Made by a program: the position numbers and the translations under genes. 64,000 bases of DNA from Mycetocola spongiae (GTDB lineage: Bacteria; Actinomycetota; Actinomycetes; Actinomycetales; Microbacteriaceae), in NCBI RefSeq assembly GCF_020424085.1, contig NZ_CP080203.1:2170001-2234000 (forward strand), written 5' to 3'. This document shows, in pieces, positions 1 to 8,106 of this stretch; the first letter of the stretch is position 1, and every line of letters starts with the position of its first letter. The notes beneath the pieces were generated by a model. The model was not told where the DNA came from and did not search any database. It was given only the letters and a program-made list of their open reading frames with translations.

Positions 1-1
1 A

Positions 2-1630
2 CTCGTGGTGGTAAACGCCCTGGGCGAGAGCCCGTGGGGCGTGTTCAGTGTGGCAATGACCATCCCGATCGCCCTGTTTATGGGCCTCTATCTGCGCTAT
101 CTGCGGCCGGGAAAAATCACCGAGGTCTCGATCATTGGTTTTATCCTGCTGATGGCCGCGATCATCGGCGGCGGCTATGTTGCCGGCACCGACTGGGGCC
201 AGGCTGTCTTCCACCTGGACCGGGTCACGATTGCCTGGGCGATCATCATCTACGGCTTTGTGGCCGCGGTGCTCCCGGTTTGGCTCCTGCTCGCGCCGCG
301 CGACTACCTGTCCACGTTTATGAAGATCGGCGTGATCGTGATGCTCGCCGGGGCGATCGTGATCGTGCGCCCCGAGATCACCGTGCCCGCGATCAGCGAG
401 TTCGCCGGGGGCCAGACCGGTCCCGTCTTTAGCGGGCCGCTGTTCCCGTTCCTATTTGTGACCATCGCCTGTGGTGCGCTCTCGGGTTTCCATGCGCTGA
501 TCGCCTCGGGCACCACCCCCAAACTGATCGAGAAGGAGCGGCAAACCCGCCTGATCGGTTACGGCGGAATGCTGATGGAATCCTTCGTGGCGATCATGGC
601 CCTCGTGGCCGCGATCTCGATCGACCGCGGAATCTATTTTGCGATGAACTCGGCCTCGGGAATGACCGGCGGCACGGTGGAGGGCGCGGTGGCATTTGTG
701 AACTCCCTCGGCCTGACCGGCGTGAACCTCACCCCGGACATGCTGTTGCAGACCGCGAAGGATGTGGGCGAGGAGTCCATCGTCTCGCGCACGGGTGGTG
801 CGCCCACGCTCGCGGTGGGCCTGGCCCACATCATGCAAAACCTGATCGGCGGCAAGGAGATGATGGCGTTCTGGTATCACTTCGCGATCATGTTTGAGGC
901 GCTGTTTATCCTCACCGCCGTGGATGCCGGAACCCGCGTGGCCCGCTTTATGCTGCAGGACAGCCTCGGCAATATCTTCCCGAAGTTTAAGGACACCGGC
1001 TGGCGGCTCGGGGCCTGGCTCTGCACGGCCGTGATGGTGGCAGCGTGGGGGGCGATCCTGATCCTCGGGGTCACCGATCCACTCGGCGGAATCAACACGT
1101 TCTTCCCGCTGTTTGGAATCTCCAATCAGCTGCTGGCGGCCATCGCGCTGGCCATCTGCCTGGCCATCGCGGCCCGGGCCCGGGTGGGACGCTGGCTGTG
1201 GATCGTCGCGGTGCCGCTCGCGTTTGCCACCGTGGTCACCGTGACCGCGTCGATGTATAAGATCTTCTCCCCCGTGCCCGCGGTGGGCTATTGGGCGCAA
1301 CACTTCGCCTATCGGGAGGCGCTTGACGCGGGCCAGACCGAGCTCGGGGCCGCCCGCAGCGTGGAGGCGATGGAGGCGGTGGTGCGCAATACGCTGGTGC
1401 AGGGCACCCTGTCGATCGTATTTGTGGTGCTCTCGCTGATCGTGATCATCGCGGCCCTGCGCACCACCGCTCAGGCGCTCCTGCGCGGGGGCGGACCCAA
1501 TACCGAGGACCCGGCCACACCCTCGCGGATCTTCGCGAGCGCGGGCTTCCTGTCCACGCCCGCGGAGAAGGCCGTGCAGAAGCAGTGGGATGCCCGTCCC
1601 GAGCTGCGGCGCGGGCCCGGGGGGCACTGA
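2..1630 (+). CDS. cstA: CstA-family carbon starvation / pyruvate transporter, 5' truncated by window edge
   Basis: C-terminal part (about 542 residues visible) of a CstA/BtsT-type multi-pass inner-membrane transporter, a family that takes up pyruvate or peptides during carbon limitation. Many hydrophobic segments are visible, and the stretch around residues 340-390 (ILGVTDPLGGINTFFPLFG, then ISNQLLAAIAL) is typical of the family. Members run to about 700 residues, so roughly the first 150-200 lie outside the window, and the reading frame is open to base 2. The stop overlaps the ATG of the ybdD-like gene (TGATG), the usual cstA-ybdD coupling. Substrate not provable from sequence. Confidence 0.9.
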   Translation, partial: LVVVNALGESPWGVFSVAMTIPIALFMGLYLRYLRPGKITEVSIIGFILLMAAIIGGGYVAGTDWGQAVFHLDRVTIAWAIIIYGFVAAVLPVWLLLAPRDYLSTFMKIGVIVMLAGAIVIVRPEITVPAISEFAGGQTGPVFSGPLFPFLFVTIACGALSGFHALIASGTTPKLIEKERQTRLIGYGGMLMESFVAIMALVAAISIDRGIYFAMNSASGMTGGTVEGAVAFVNSLGLTGVNLTPDMLLQTAKDVGEESIVSRTGGAPTLAVGLAHIMQNLIGGKEMMAFWYHFAIMFEALFILTAVDAGTRVARFMLQDSLGNIFPKFKDTGWRLGAWLCTAVMVAAWGAILILGVTDPLGGINTFFPLFGISNQLLAAIALAICLAIAARARVGRWLWIVAVPLAFATVVTVTASMYKIFSPVPAVGYWAQHFAYREALDAGQTELGAARSVEAMEAVVRNTLVQGTLSIVFVVLSLIVIIAALRTTAQALLRGGGPNTEDPATPSRIFASAGFLSTPAEKAVQKQWDARPELRRGPGGH

Positions 1631-1824
1631 TGCTCGCCGCGCTCGGGCGCGCCTATGCGGCGGTGCGCTGGTATCTCACCTCGATGATGGGCGACACCGC
1701 CTATGCGGGTTATGTGGCGCATCTGCGGCGCACCCACCCCGATCGGCCGGTGCCCAGCGAGCGCGAGTTCTGGCGGGCGCGCTATGCCGAACAGGGGGCG
1801 AGCCCCGAGGGGCGCTGCTGCTAG
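1630..1824 (+). CDS. ybdD: YbdD/YjiX-family small protein, CstA partner
   Basis: 64-residue soluble protein whose ATG shares a base with the cstA stop codon. It carries the signature of the YbdD/YjiX family (DUF466): an aromatic N-terminal helix with VRWYL, then GDTAYAGYV near residue 20, then PVPSEREFWRARY near residue 40, and a cysteine-containing end. The family is almost always encoded directly after cstA/btsT and is thought to be a subunit or accessory factor of the transporter; its molecular role is unsettled. The stop overlaps by 3 nt the stop of the convergent transporter gene on the other strand. Confidence 0.88.
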   Translation: MLAALGRAYAAVRWYLTSMMGDTAYAGYVAHLRRTHPDRPVPSEREFWRARYAEQGASPEGRCC

Positions 1825-3146
1825 GCGCGCGTGCCGCCCGCGTTGTGCCCCGGATCCAGGTGATTCGGGGCGCGATGCGGGAGGGCGCACACCACCACGA
1901 TCAGGCTCGCCGCGATGATCACGATGACATAGGCGGAGAAGCCCCAGGGGTGGCCCCATTTCTCAAAGGTGGTGCCCACATAGGTGGCCGTGCCGCCAAA
2001 GAGGGCATTCGCGATGCCATAGCTCAGGCCCACGCCGAGCGCGCGCACCGAGGCGGGGAAGAGCTCGGCCTTCACGATGGCATTCACGGACGTATAGCCC
2101 GAGATGATGACCATCGCCGCGGCCAGCATGCAGAAGGCCAGCGCGGGGCTATCCGTGCGCGCCAGCGTGGAGAGGATCGGCCAGGTGCCGAGGATGCCAC
2201 CCACGCCAAAAAAGACCAGCAGGGGGGTGCGCCCGATCCGGTCCGAGAGCCAGCCGAAGAGCGGTTGCAGGACCAGGCACAGCGTCAGGGCGAGAAACAT
2301 GATGAGTGACACCGTGGGGCGGGCAATCAGGCCCGCGCCATCCAGTGCCGCCTTGGTATAGGTGGTGAACGTATAAAACGCGAGGCTTCCCCCGCAGGTA
2401 AGCCCAAAAACGATCAGTGCCGGACGCCAGTATCGCGCAAGCAGCCGCAGCGAGCCCGGCGCGGGTTCGCCGCCGCCCGCGCGCGAGAGCTCGCGCTGAC
2501 CCGCGGGCAGCGTTTCGTCCATTCCGCGGCGCAGCCAGAGCACAATCAGCGCCCCGAGCGCCCCGATGCCAAACGCCACGCGCCACCCCCAGGCGGCGAG
2601 CTGCTCCTCGCTGAGCAGGGTTTGCAGGAGGATCTGCACGATCAGCGCCGCGAGCTGCCCGCCGATCAGCGTGGCGTATTGGAAGCTGGAAAAAAATCCG
2701 CGCCGGCCGGGAGGGGCGATCTCGGAGAGATAGGTGGAGCTGGTGCCGTATTCGCCCCCCACGGAAAGCCCCTGCAGGAGCCGGGCGAGCAGGAGCAGAA
2801 TCACCGACCAGAAGCCGATCACCTCGTGCCCGGGGGTCAGCGTGATCAGGAGCGAGCCGCCCGCCATCAGCAGAATACTCAGCGTGAGCGAGATGCGCCG
2901 GCCGCGGCGATCGGCCAGGCGGCCAAAGAGCCAGCTGCCCACCGGCCGGAGCACAAAGGCGAGCGCAAAGATGGCAAAGGCATCCAGCCGACGATCCAGC
3001 TCGGCATCGGCCCGGAAGAAGGCCGCACCAAAATAGGTGGCGAAGATCGTGAACGTATAGAAGTCGTACCACTCGATGAGGTTACCGAGGCTGCCGCGCA
3101 GGACGTTGCCGGCCACCGAGTGCCGTGGGGTGGGAAGTGCGCTCAT
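1821..3146 (-). CDS. MHS-family (MFS) metabolite:H+ symporter
   Basis: 441-residue transporter with about 12 hydrophobic segments. The MFS loop motif between TM2 and TM3 is clear (GRLADRRGRR, residues 75-84), and the N-terminal GNLIEWYDFYTF (residues 21-32) is the hallmark of the metabolite:H+ symporter subfamily (ProP, KgtP, ShiA relatives). Substrate is likely an organic acid or a betaine-type zwitterion but cannot be fixed. The ATG at 3146 is chosen because TACCCT lies 7 nt upstream, the spacing of a leaderless promoter; an in-frame GTG at 3164 is less likely. It is divergent from the aminopeptidase gene and convergent with ybdD. Confidence 0.85.
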   Translation of the reverse strand: MSALPTPRHSVAGNVLRGSLGNLIEWYDFYTFTIFATYFGAAFFRADAELDRRLDAFAIFALAFVLRPVGSWLFGRLADRRGRRISLTLSILLMAGGSLLITLTPGHEVIGFWSVILLLLARLLQGLSVGGEYGTSSTYLSEIAPPGRRGFFSSFQYATLIGGQLAALIVQILLQTLLSEEQLAAWGWRVAFGIGALGALIVLWLRRGMDETLPAGQRELSRAGGGEPAPGSLRLLARYWRPALIVFGLTCGGSLAFYTFTTYTKAALDGAGLIARPTVSLIMFLALTLCLVLQPLFGWLSDRIGRTPLLVFFGVGGILGTWPILSTLARTDSPALAFCMLAAAMVIISGYTSVNAIVKAELFPASVRALGVGLSYGIANALFGGTATYVGTTFEKWGHPWGFSAYVIVIIAASLIVVVCALPHRAPNHLDPGHNAGGTRA

Positions 3147-3153
3147 GCGACAC

Positions 3154-3159
3154 AGGGTA
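3154..3159 (-). promoter_or_regulatory. Leaderless -10 element of the MHS symporter gene
   Basis: TACCCT on the minus strand, ending 7 nt before the ATG at 3146. No Shine-Dalgarno sequence is present between them, so the transcript would begin at or next to the start codon. Confidence 0.5.
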
Positions 3160-3221
3160 GGCACGGCGCGTTGTTATTCCCTGTGGATGCGGAGCGGCGT
3201 GGGGAGTGATTGGATGGGGGT

Positions 3222-4496
3222 ATGCAGAATACCGATAGTTTCTTCGAAGGCTTCGGCGCGTTTATCGCCGCCTCCCCCTCCTCGTATCACGCGGCGGCCG
3301 AGGCCGCGCGCCTGCTCACCGAGGACGCGGGCTTCACCGCGCTCGCCGAGGATGCCGCCTGGCCCACCGCCGCCGGCCGCTATCTGGTGGTGCGCGATGG
3401 CGCGATCATCGCCTGGGTGCGCCCGGAATCCGCGGGCGTAACAACCCCGGTGCGGGTGCTCGGCGCGCATACCGACTCCCCCGGTTTTAAGCTCAAGCCC
3501 TCCCCCACCACGGGCTCGGACGGATGGCTTCAGGCCGGCGTGGAGGTTTATGGTGGGCCGCTGCTGAACTCCTGGCTGGACCGCGAGATTGAGCTCGCCG
3601 GCCGCCTCGTGCTGCGCGATGGTAGCGAGCATCTTGTGCGCACGGGCCCGTATCTGCGCATCCCCCAGCTGGCGATTCACCTCGACCGCGAGGCCAACTC
3701 GGGGCTGACGCTTGACCGCCAGCGCCATACTCAGCCCGTTTATGGCGTGGGCGACCTCGCGCAGGCCGATGTGCTGGGACACCTCGCGGGCCTCGCGGGT
3801 GTGGCCGCGGAGGACGTGGCCGGCTATGACATCCTGACCGCCGATACCCAGGAGCCGCGCCGCTTTGGCCGGGACCGGGAGCTCTTTGCCGCGGGACGAA
3901 TGGATAACCTCTCCTCGGTCTATGCCGCGCTGCGCGCGCTGATCGACCTGCCGCAGGACCCCACCGAGATCGTGATGCTGGCCGCGTTTGATCACGAGGA
4001 GCTGGGCTCGGAGACCCGCTCGGGTGCCTCGGGTCCGTTCCTGGCCGATGTGATTAACCGCATCTATGACGGCCTGGGCTCCAACGCGGAGGATGTGGCC
4101 CGCGCGCTGGCCCGCTCCTGGTGCCTCTCGGCCGATGCCGGGCACTCGGTGCACCCCAATTATGGGGAGCGCCACGATTCCAAAAACCGGCCGCTGGCCG
4201 GCTCGGGCCCGCTGCTGAAGATCAACGCCAATCAGCGCTATGCCACCGATGCCCACGGTGCCGCGCTGTTCTCCGCCGCATGCCGCGCCGCGGGCGTGGA
4301 CTATCAGGACTTTGTGTCCAATAACACCGTGCCCTGTGGCTCCACGATTGGCCCGCTCACCGCCACCCGGCTGGGTATCCGCACGGTGGATGTGGGCATC
4401 CCGCTGCTGTCGATGCACTCGGCGCGCGAGCTTTGCCACGTGAACGATCCGATTGCGCTGTCTTCGGCCATCGGTGCCTTTTATGCGGGGGCCTAG
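3222..4496 (+). CDS. apeB: M18-family aminopeptidase
   Basis: 424-residue cytosolic metallo-aminopeptidase that removes N-terminal, often acidic, residues from peptides. M18 landmarks are visible: GAHTDSPGFKLKP (residues 83-95; first metal His and Asp), AAGRMDN with the bridging Asp (about 229), FDHEELGS with the catalytic and metal Glu (about 259), DAGHSVHPNY (about 310) and a C-terminal LSMHSARE (about 400) with a metal His. Length matches the family. The ATG at 3222 is preferred over a TTG four codons earlier because of the GGGGG directly upstream. It stands alone, with a short gap to the next gene. Confidence 0.92.
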   Translation: MQNTDSFFEGFGAFIAASPSSYHAAAEAARLLTEDAGFTALAEDAAWPTAAGRYLVVRDGAIIAWVRPESAGVTTPVRVLGAHTDSPGFKLKPSPTTGSDGWLQAGVEVYGGPLLNSWLDREIELAGRLVLRDGSEHLVRTGPYLRIPQLAIHLDREANSGLTLDRQRHTQPVYGVGDLAQADVLGHLAGLAGVAAEDVAGYDILTADTQEPRRFGRDRELFAAGRMDNLSSVYAALRALIDLPQDPTEIVMLAAFDHEELGSETRSGASGPFLADVINRIYDGLGSNAEDVARALARSWCLSADAGHSVHPNYGERHDSKNRPLAGSGPLLKINANQRYATDAHGAALFSAACRAAGVDYQDFVSNNTVPCGSTIGPLTATRLGIRTVDVGIPLLSMHSARELCHVNDPIALSSAIGAFYAGA

Positions 4497-4499
4497 GCG

Positions 4500-4505
4500 T
4501 ATCAT
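4500..4505 (+). promoter_or_regulatory. Leaderless -10 element before the gene at 4512
   Basis: TATCAT ends 6 nt before the ATG at 4512; no ribosome binding site lies in the 15-nt gap after the aminopeptidase stop. Confidence 0.45.
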
Positions 4506-4511
4506 CCAGTC

Positions 4512-4898
4512 ATGAGCGATAACATCCTCGCGTTTGATCCGGAGGCCACGGACGACGCCCATTTCCCTGTGTGGTTTGACGATCAGGCGGAATGGGCCGA
4601 GCCGCATAGCTACGATAATCCGGACGTATGTGTGCCCGCGCTGGGTGCGTTTTATCGCGAGCTCATCGCGCGCTTTCCCCCGCTGAACGGCCCGGATTCC
4701 CCGGATGATGATGCGCTGGACGCGGATGAGGGTCTCGAGGACCGGCTCACCGATTATTCGGTGGGCCGGCACGTGGTGTATGCCGCGTTTGGATTCTCCG
4801 TGGCGCAGGAGGCGCGCGATCTATTCCGGCGGCTCGCGGCCCGGCACGGGCTCGCGGTGGCGGAGTTTGGCGATCGCGTCAGCATCACCCGCCCCTAG
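4512..4898 (+). CDS. Hypothetical acidic protein, 128 aa
   Basis: Not recognised. It is a soluble, acidic protein with no signal peptide or membrane segment. The middle contains an Asp-rich linker (PDSPDDDALDADEG, residues 62-75), followed by a C-terminal segment that could form an alpha/beta unit (HVVYAAFGFSVAQEARDLF, then HGLAVAEFGDRVSITRP). The layout recalls small immunity-like or SMI1/KNR4-neighbourhood proteins, but no family can be named. A degraded copy of its last codons lies downstream at 5130-5168, which suggests that the gene was once tandemly duplicated. Confidence 0.7.
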   Translation: MSDNILAFDPEATDDAHFPVWFDDQAEWAEPHSYDNPDVCVPALGAFYRELIARFPPLNGPDSPDDDALDADEGLEDRLTDYSVGRHVVYAAFGFSVAQEARDLFRRLAARHGLAVAEFGDRVSITRP

Positions 4899-5211
4899 CG
4901 CGCCCGGCGGCGCCCGTGGCCGGTGCCCCGGTTTGTCCCTGCCTGGATGCACCCGGGGACCAACCGATTGAGTCCGGAGGGCACCCCTCGCGCAATTTCT
5001 CGTTCTTGAGCGATGAGCAATCTGCTTCCGGGGGAGCCGCTTCGTTCGGAGAGGGGCTCCTGAGGGGCTCAATGGAGGGGCTATATCGCCCGGGCCGACG
5101 CACCGGTTTTTCGCGGGGGTGAGCGCGCCGAGTATGGCGATCGCGTCGGGATCATCCGCCCTTCCCGCACTATTCACCCCGCGGTTACCCGCCGGGGTGC
5201 GAGAATAAATC
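4899..5211. other. 313-bp intergenic region with a gene relic and a possible repeat
   Basis: No convincing gene. Positions 5130-5168 match the 3' end of the preceding gene (4863-4901) at about 33 of 40 positions and still encode EYGDRVGIIRP in one frame, against EFGDRVSITRP in the parent, so this is a relic of a tandem paralogue. A small hairpin (GGAGCC 5033-5038 with GGCTCC 5055-5060) lies inside a distinctive stretch at about 4990-5060 that reads like a dispersed intergenic element. The region ends just before the GTG of the acetyltransferase. Confidence 0.55.
5130..5168 (+). pseudogene. Relic of the 3' end of a tandem copy of the 4512-4898 gene
   Basis: This segment repeats the parent sequence GAGTTTGGCGATCGCGTC with one change (T to A) and continues with a handful of substitutions through the parental stop region, where the TAG has been lost. 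Nothing recognisable of the copy remains 5' of 5130, so only a C-terminal fragment survives. Confidence 0.55.
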
Positions 5212-5619
5212 GTGAACTATGTGTTTGATTCCGATCCCGATCGCCTCGACCTCTCGGCCATCTGGGAATTCCTCTCCACCCAGGCCCCCTGGCACCGCTG
5301 GCGCTCGCGCGCGGATGTGGAAAAACAGATCCGCGGCGCATGGCGCGTGGTGGGCGTATACGCCGAGGACGGGAGCCAGGTGGGCTTTGCCCGCGCGCTC
5401 TCGGACGGCGTGAACGACGCCTATCTGGCCGATGTATATGTGCTGCCCGAACACCGCGGCAACGGGCTGGGCGAGCGCCTGGTGGCCACGATGATCGATG
5501 AGGGCCCCGGCGCGGATTTCCGCTGGACCCTCTTCACCTCCAGCGCGCACGGACTCTACGAGAAATTTGGTTTTGCCGAGCCCACGCGCACGTCGATGGT
5601 GCGCCCCGGCCGCCGCTAA
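5212..5619 (+). CDS. GNAT-family N-acetyltransferase
   Basis: 135-residue cytosolic acetyltransferase of the GCN5 superfamily. The acetyl-CoA pyrophosphate loop is visible as VLPEHRGNGLGERLV (residues 76-90; consensus Q/RxxGxG/A), preceded by the beta4 strand AYLADVYVL. C-terminal SSAHGLYEKFGFAEPTRTSM (residues 110-129) is the usual end of small GNATs. The acceptor substrate is unknown. A GTG start at 5212 is used, without a strong ribosome binding site. Confidence 0.85.
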   Translation: MNYVFDSDPDRLDLSAIWEFLSTQAPWHRWRSRADVEKQIRGAWRVVGVYAEDGSQVGFARALSDGVNDAYLADVYVLPEHRGNGLGERLVATMIDEGPGADFRWTLFTSSAHGLYEKFGFAEPTRTSMVRPGRR

Positions 5620-5632
5620 TCCACGGGGATCC

Positions 5633-5668
5633 TCGACTTAATTCCAGTTATTCGTAATACTGGAATTA
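5633..5668 (+). promoter_or_regulatory. Leaderless promoter with a perfect 10-bp-arm operator abutting the ATG
   Basis: A perfect inverted repeat has arms TAATTCCAGT (5639-5648) and ACTGGAATTA (5659-5668) with a 10-bp spacer; its last base is the A of the start codon. A -35-like TCGACT (5633-5638) and a -10-like TAATAC (5655-5660) are 16 bp apart, and the -10 ends 7 nt before the ATG. A protein bound to the dyad would block both RNA polymerase and the start site, as expected for autorepression by the HTH protein encoded immediately downstream. Confidence 0.65.
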
Positions 5669-6198
5669 TGGATAACGTTGAGGATCTTTCGGAACGGGTG
5701 CGGGCGCTCGGCGCGGAACTAGCGTCGCTGAGTGCCCGAATCGGCGCGCTCGAAACCGTTCCGCCCCCCGCCACCCGGGAGGCCGCGGACCCCGATCCCT
5801 TCTGGATATTGGAGGGGTTGAAGGCGCGCCATGCCGCGCCCGGGGTGGTGGCCTATGCGGGTGCCGTGAGCACCCCCGCGGGGCCCGTGGAGTGGCAGAT
5901 GGGGGTGCCCGTGGAGAGCCTGCTGGAGGCCGAGTGGTCGGCGGCCGCCCCCGTGCTGAGCGCACTCGCTCACCCGCTGCGCCTCTCGCTCCTGCATGCA
6001 ATTCTGGGTGGGGTGACGCACGTGGGTGACCTCGCCGAGGATGCGCGGCTGGGCACGACCGGACAGCTTTATCACCACCTCAACCAGCTCGTGGCCGGGG
6101 GCTGGCTCCTGGCCGCCGGTCGCGGCCAATTTGGCATTCCTCCCGAGCGCGTGGTGCCGCTCTTGGCGATCCTCGCGGCCGTGCGGAGGGGAGCATGA
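5668..6198 (+). CDS. ArsR-like winged-HTH transcriptional regulator
   Basis: 176-residue protein. An N-terminal heptad-rich helix (residues 1-30, VEDLSERVRALGAELASLSA) could form a coiled coil. The C-terminal half is a winged HTH: SALAHPLRLSLLHAIL (residues 104-119) is the ArsR/SmtB-type first helix, and GTTGQLYHHLNQLVAGGWL (about 137-155) the recognition helix and start of the wing. No metal-binding cysteines are present, so it probably senses something other than a metal. It heads an operon: its stop overlaps the ATG of the serine hydrolase (ATGA). Autoregulation through the dyad over its own start codon is inferred. Confidence 0.8.
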   Translation: MDNVEDLSERVRALGAELASLSARIGALETVPPPATREAADPDPFWILEGLKARHAAPGVVAYAGAVSTPAGPVEWQMGVPVESLLEAEWSAAAPVLSALAHPLRLSLLHAILGGVTHVGDLAEDARLGTTGQLYHHLNQLVAGGWLLAAGRGQFGIPPERVVPLLAILAAVRRGA

Positions 6199-7253
6199 GG
6201 TCCCGCGCGATTCTCGCCGCGCTGGCCGGGGCCCTGGTGATCCTGCTGGGAATCTGCACGCTTCCCTCTCCCCCGCGACTCGCCGCGGAGGCCACGGGTG
6301 ATGCCGCCCTGATCCAACGCACCCGCGACCTCCTGGCCGCGCGCGGCGGCGTGGATAACACCGTCTCCGTGACGGTGATCGAGGGGGAGGCCACCCGCAG
6401 TGCCGAATTTGGAGCCGACCGCGAGACCGCGTTTGAGATCGGATCGATCACCAAAACCCTTACGGCCGCCCTGCTGGCCGAGGCGATCCGGCGAGGAGAG
6501 GTGCGCGCGGATACCCGGCTTGGTGAGCTGCTTGACCTGGGGGATTCCCCCGCGTCCCGGATCACGCTCGAAAGCCTCGCGATGCATACGTCCGGCCTGC
6601 CGCGTCTGCCCGCGACCCCGGGCGTGATCCTGTCGGCGATCCTGTCGCAGTATCGCGCGTCCGATCCCTATCACTGGGAGGTGCCCGAGCTGATCGAGCA
6701 GGCCCGCGCCGCCAAGCTGAGCGACGCGGGTACCGTGAGCTATTCCAATTTTGGGGTGGCCCTGCTGGGGCAGGGGCTCGCGGCCGCCGCGGATACCGAC
6801 TACCGTTCCCTGCTGACCGCGCGCGTATTGGAACCCCTGGGCATGACCGCAAACGCGCTCCCCCTCACCCCGGCCCGTCTCCCCGCACACGCGCCCACCG
6901 GGGTCACCGCGGCGGGACGCGCCGCGGCCCCGTGGACGATGCACGCCTATGCGCCGGCCGGAGGCCTCCGGGCCACGGCCACGGAGATGACCGGGTTTAC
7001 CCGGGCGCTTCTGGACGGCACGGCCCCCGGAATCGAGGCGCTTGAACCGCGCGCGGAGGCCGGCGAGGGTGGGCACATCGGTCTCGGCTGGTTTATCACC
7101 CCCGAGAACATCACCTGGCATAACGGAGGTACAGGTGGCTATTCCAGTTTTATCGCCCTGGATCGCTCCGCCGGTCGCGCGGTGATCATCCTGTCCTCCG
7201 CAGCCAATCCGGTGGATGACGTCGGGATCGCCCTGTTGGGGGAGGCCCCCTAG
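6195..7253 (+). CDS. Serine beta-lactamase-like hydrolase (class C / D-Ala-D-Ala carboxypeptidase fold), exported
   Basis: 352 residues with an N-terminal signal or anchor (hydrophobic residues 5-22; Cys21 lies in a poor lipobox). The three catalytic motifs of the class C beta-lactamase / R61 family are in order: SITK (Ser84-Lys87), YSN (Tyr183-Asn185) and HNGG (309-312, replacing KTG). It should act outside the membrane on a peptide, ester or peptidoglycan-like substrate; HNG-type members are usually esterases or peptidases rather than true beta-lactamases. It is translationally coupled to the regulator before it and to the membrane protein after it (TAGTG overlap). Confidence 0.85.
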   Translation: MRSRAILAALAGALVILLGICTLPSPPRLAAEATGDAALIQRTRDLLAARGGVDNTVSVTVIEGEATRSAEFGADRETAFEIGSITKTLTAALLAEAIRRGEVRADTRLGELLDLGDSPASRITLESLAMHTSGLPRLPATPGVILSAILSQYRASDPYHWEVPELIEQARAAKLSDAGTVSYSNFGVALLGQGLAAAADTDYRSLLTARVLEPLGMTANALPLTPARLPAHAPTGVTAAGRAAAPWTMHAYAPAGGLRATATEMTGFTRALLDGTAPGIEALEPRAEAGEGGHIGLGWFITPENITWHNGGTGGYSSFIALDRSAGRAVIILSSAANPVDDVGIALLGEAP

Positions 7254-7603
7254 TGGCCTGGATCGGTTTACTCCTCGCGGTGTTTTTTGCCGCCCTTGCC
7301 CTGAACGGCACGCGGATGCGGCGCGGGGTTCCCGTCTCGCCATCCCGCGTAGATGTGATCCTCGGAATCCTGGACGCGGCCGTGGCGATGCTCCTCGCGC
7401 ATCGGATCGTGTCCTGGGGCGAGGTATGGCCCGGCCTGTGGTTCCTCGCGGTCCTCCCCATAGCGGGCGCCGTGACCGCGCTGATCTGGCGCTGGGAGAC
7501 CTGGCCCACGCTGCGCGCCGGCCGCGGCAGGGGCCGCAGCGTGATCCCCGCGGCGCTGCATGCAGCGGTCCTGCTCGCCCTCACCGCGGTACTGGTGTTT
7601 TAG
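7253..7603 (+). CDS. Small integral membrane protein in the serine-hydrolase operon
   Basis: 116 residues with about four hydrophobic segments (residues 2-18, 32-50, 59-78, 96-115) and a basic stretch before the last. The GTG start shares its G with the hydrolase stop codon. No family recognised. The tight coupling suggests that it works with the exported hydrolase, for example as a membrane anchor or as an immunity or export partner; that role is inference. A strong terminator follows. Confidence 0.75.
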   Translation: MAWIGLLLAVFFAALALNGTRMRRGVPVSPSRVDVILGILDAAVAMLLAHRIVSWGEVWPGLWFLAVLPIAGAVTALIWRWETWPTLRAGRGRGRSVIPAALHAAVLLALTAVLVF

Positions 7604-7621
7604 CCGTTCCGGCATACACAA

Positions 7622-7657
7622 AGGGGCCCCGGTCACCGTGTGGTGTCCGGGGCCCCT
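7622..7657. terminator. Bidirectional rho-independent-type hairpin
   Basis: AGGGGCCCCGG (7622-7632) pairs with CCGGGGCCCCT (7647-7657), an 11-bp perfect stem between two converging genes (operon ending 7603 and the minus-strand gene ending 7693). Confidence 0.75.
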
Positions 7658-7692
7658 CGACGCGCGCGGCCGGGGCCGCGGGAGGGTTTTCC

Positions 7693-8100
7693 CTACTCGA
7701 GTCCCTGCTCCTCGCGCAGGATGCGACGACCCTCATTGCGCTCATTGGTGCGGGCGTTGGTGGCGCGCACCTCGGCCTGGGTGGCGCGCTCAACCACCAG
7801 CCACTGCGGCGGGTCGGTCAGGAGTTCCTTGATCTGCGCGGTGGTCAGGGCCTCATCGGCCATCTGGGCGCGGGCGAGACCGGAGATCGAGACGCCGAGC
7901 TTACGCGCGACCTCATCGCGGGGGTGCGGGCCGTTCAGGCGCAGCTCAACGAGCCACTCCGGAGGGGTCTGCTGAAGGGCGAGGAAGGCCTCGCGGGTGA
8001 TCGGCTCGGCCTGGAACTGTTCCGGGGTTGCCGGCAGGTAAATACCCAGTTTCTTGGCCGCAGTCGCGGGTTTCATCGTCTGTTGCTGCTGCGCGCTCAT
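7693..8100 (-). CDS. DUF5997-family protein
   Basis: 135-residue soluble protein recognised as the actinobacterial DUF5997 type by MKPATAAKKLGIYLPATPEQF (residues 9-29) and GPHPRDEVARKLGVSISGLAR (about 59-79). It shows an internal echo: PPEWLVELR near residue 48 and PPQWLVVER near residue 105. The HTH-like segment at 65-80 hints at nucleic-acid binding, but the function is unknown. Start ATG 8100 is chosen because TACGCT sits 6 nt upstream (leaderless geometry); ATG 8106 is the alternative. It is divergent from a LysR-type effector-domain protein, a pairing that recurs in actinobacteria as far as I recall. Confidence 0.8.
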   Translation of the reverse strand: MSAQQQQTMKPATAAKKLGIYLPATPEQFQAEPITREAFLALQQTPPEWLVELRLNGPHPRDEVARKLGVSISGLARAQMADEALTTAQIKELLTDPPQWLVVERATQAEVRATNARTNERNEGRRILREEQGLE

Positions 8101-8106
8101 GGTCAT

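Noticed and set aside
3174-4772. 532-codon minus-strand frame opposite the aminopeptidase
   Set aside because: Shadow frame; the plus strand carries all M18 metal ligands.
5668-6198. Metal-sensing ArsR regulator
   Set aside because: The HTH resembles ArsR, but the protein has no cysteines or His clusters at known metal sites.
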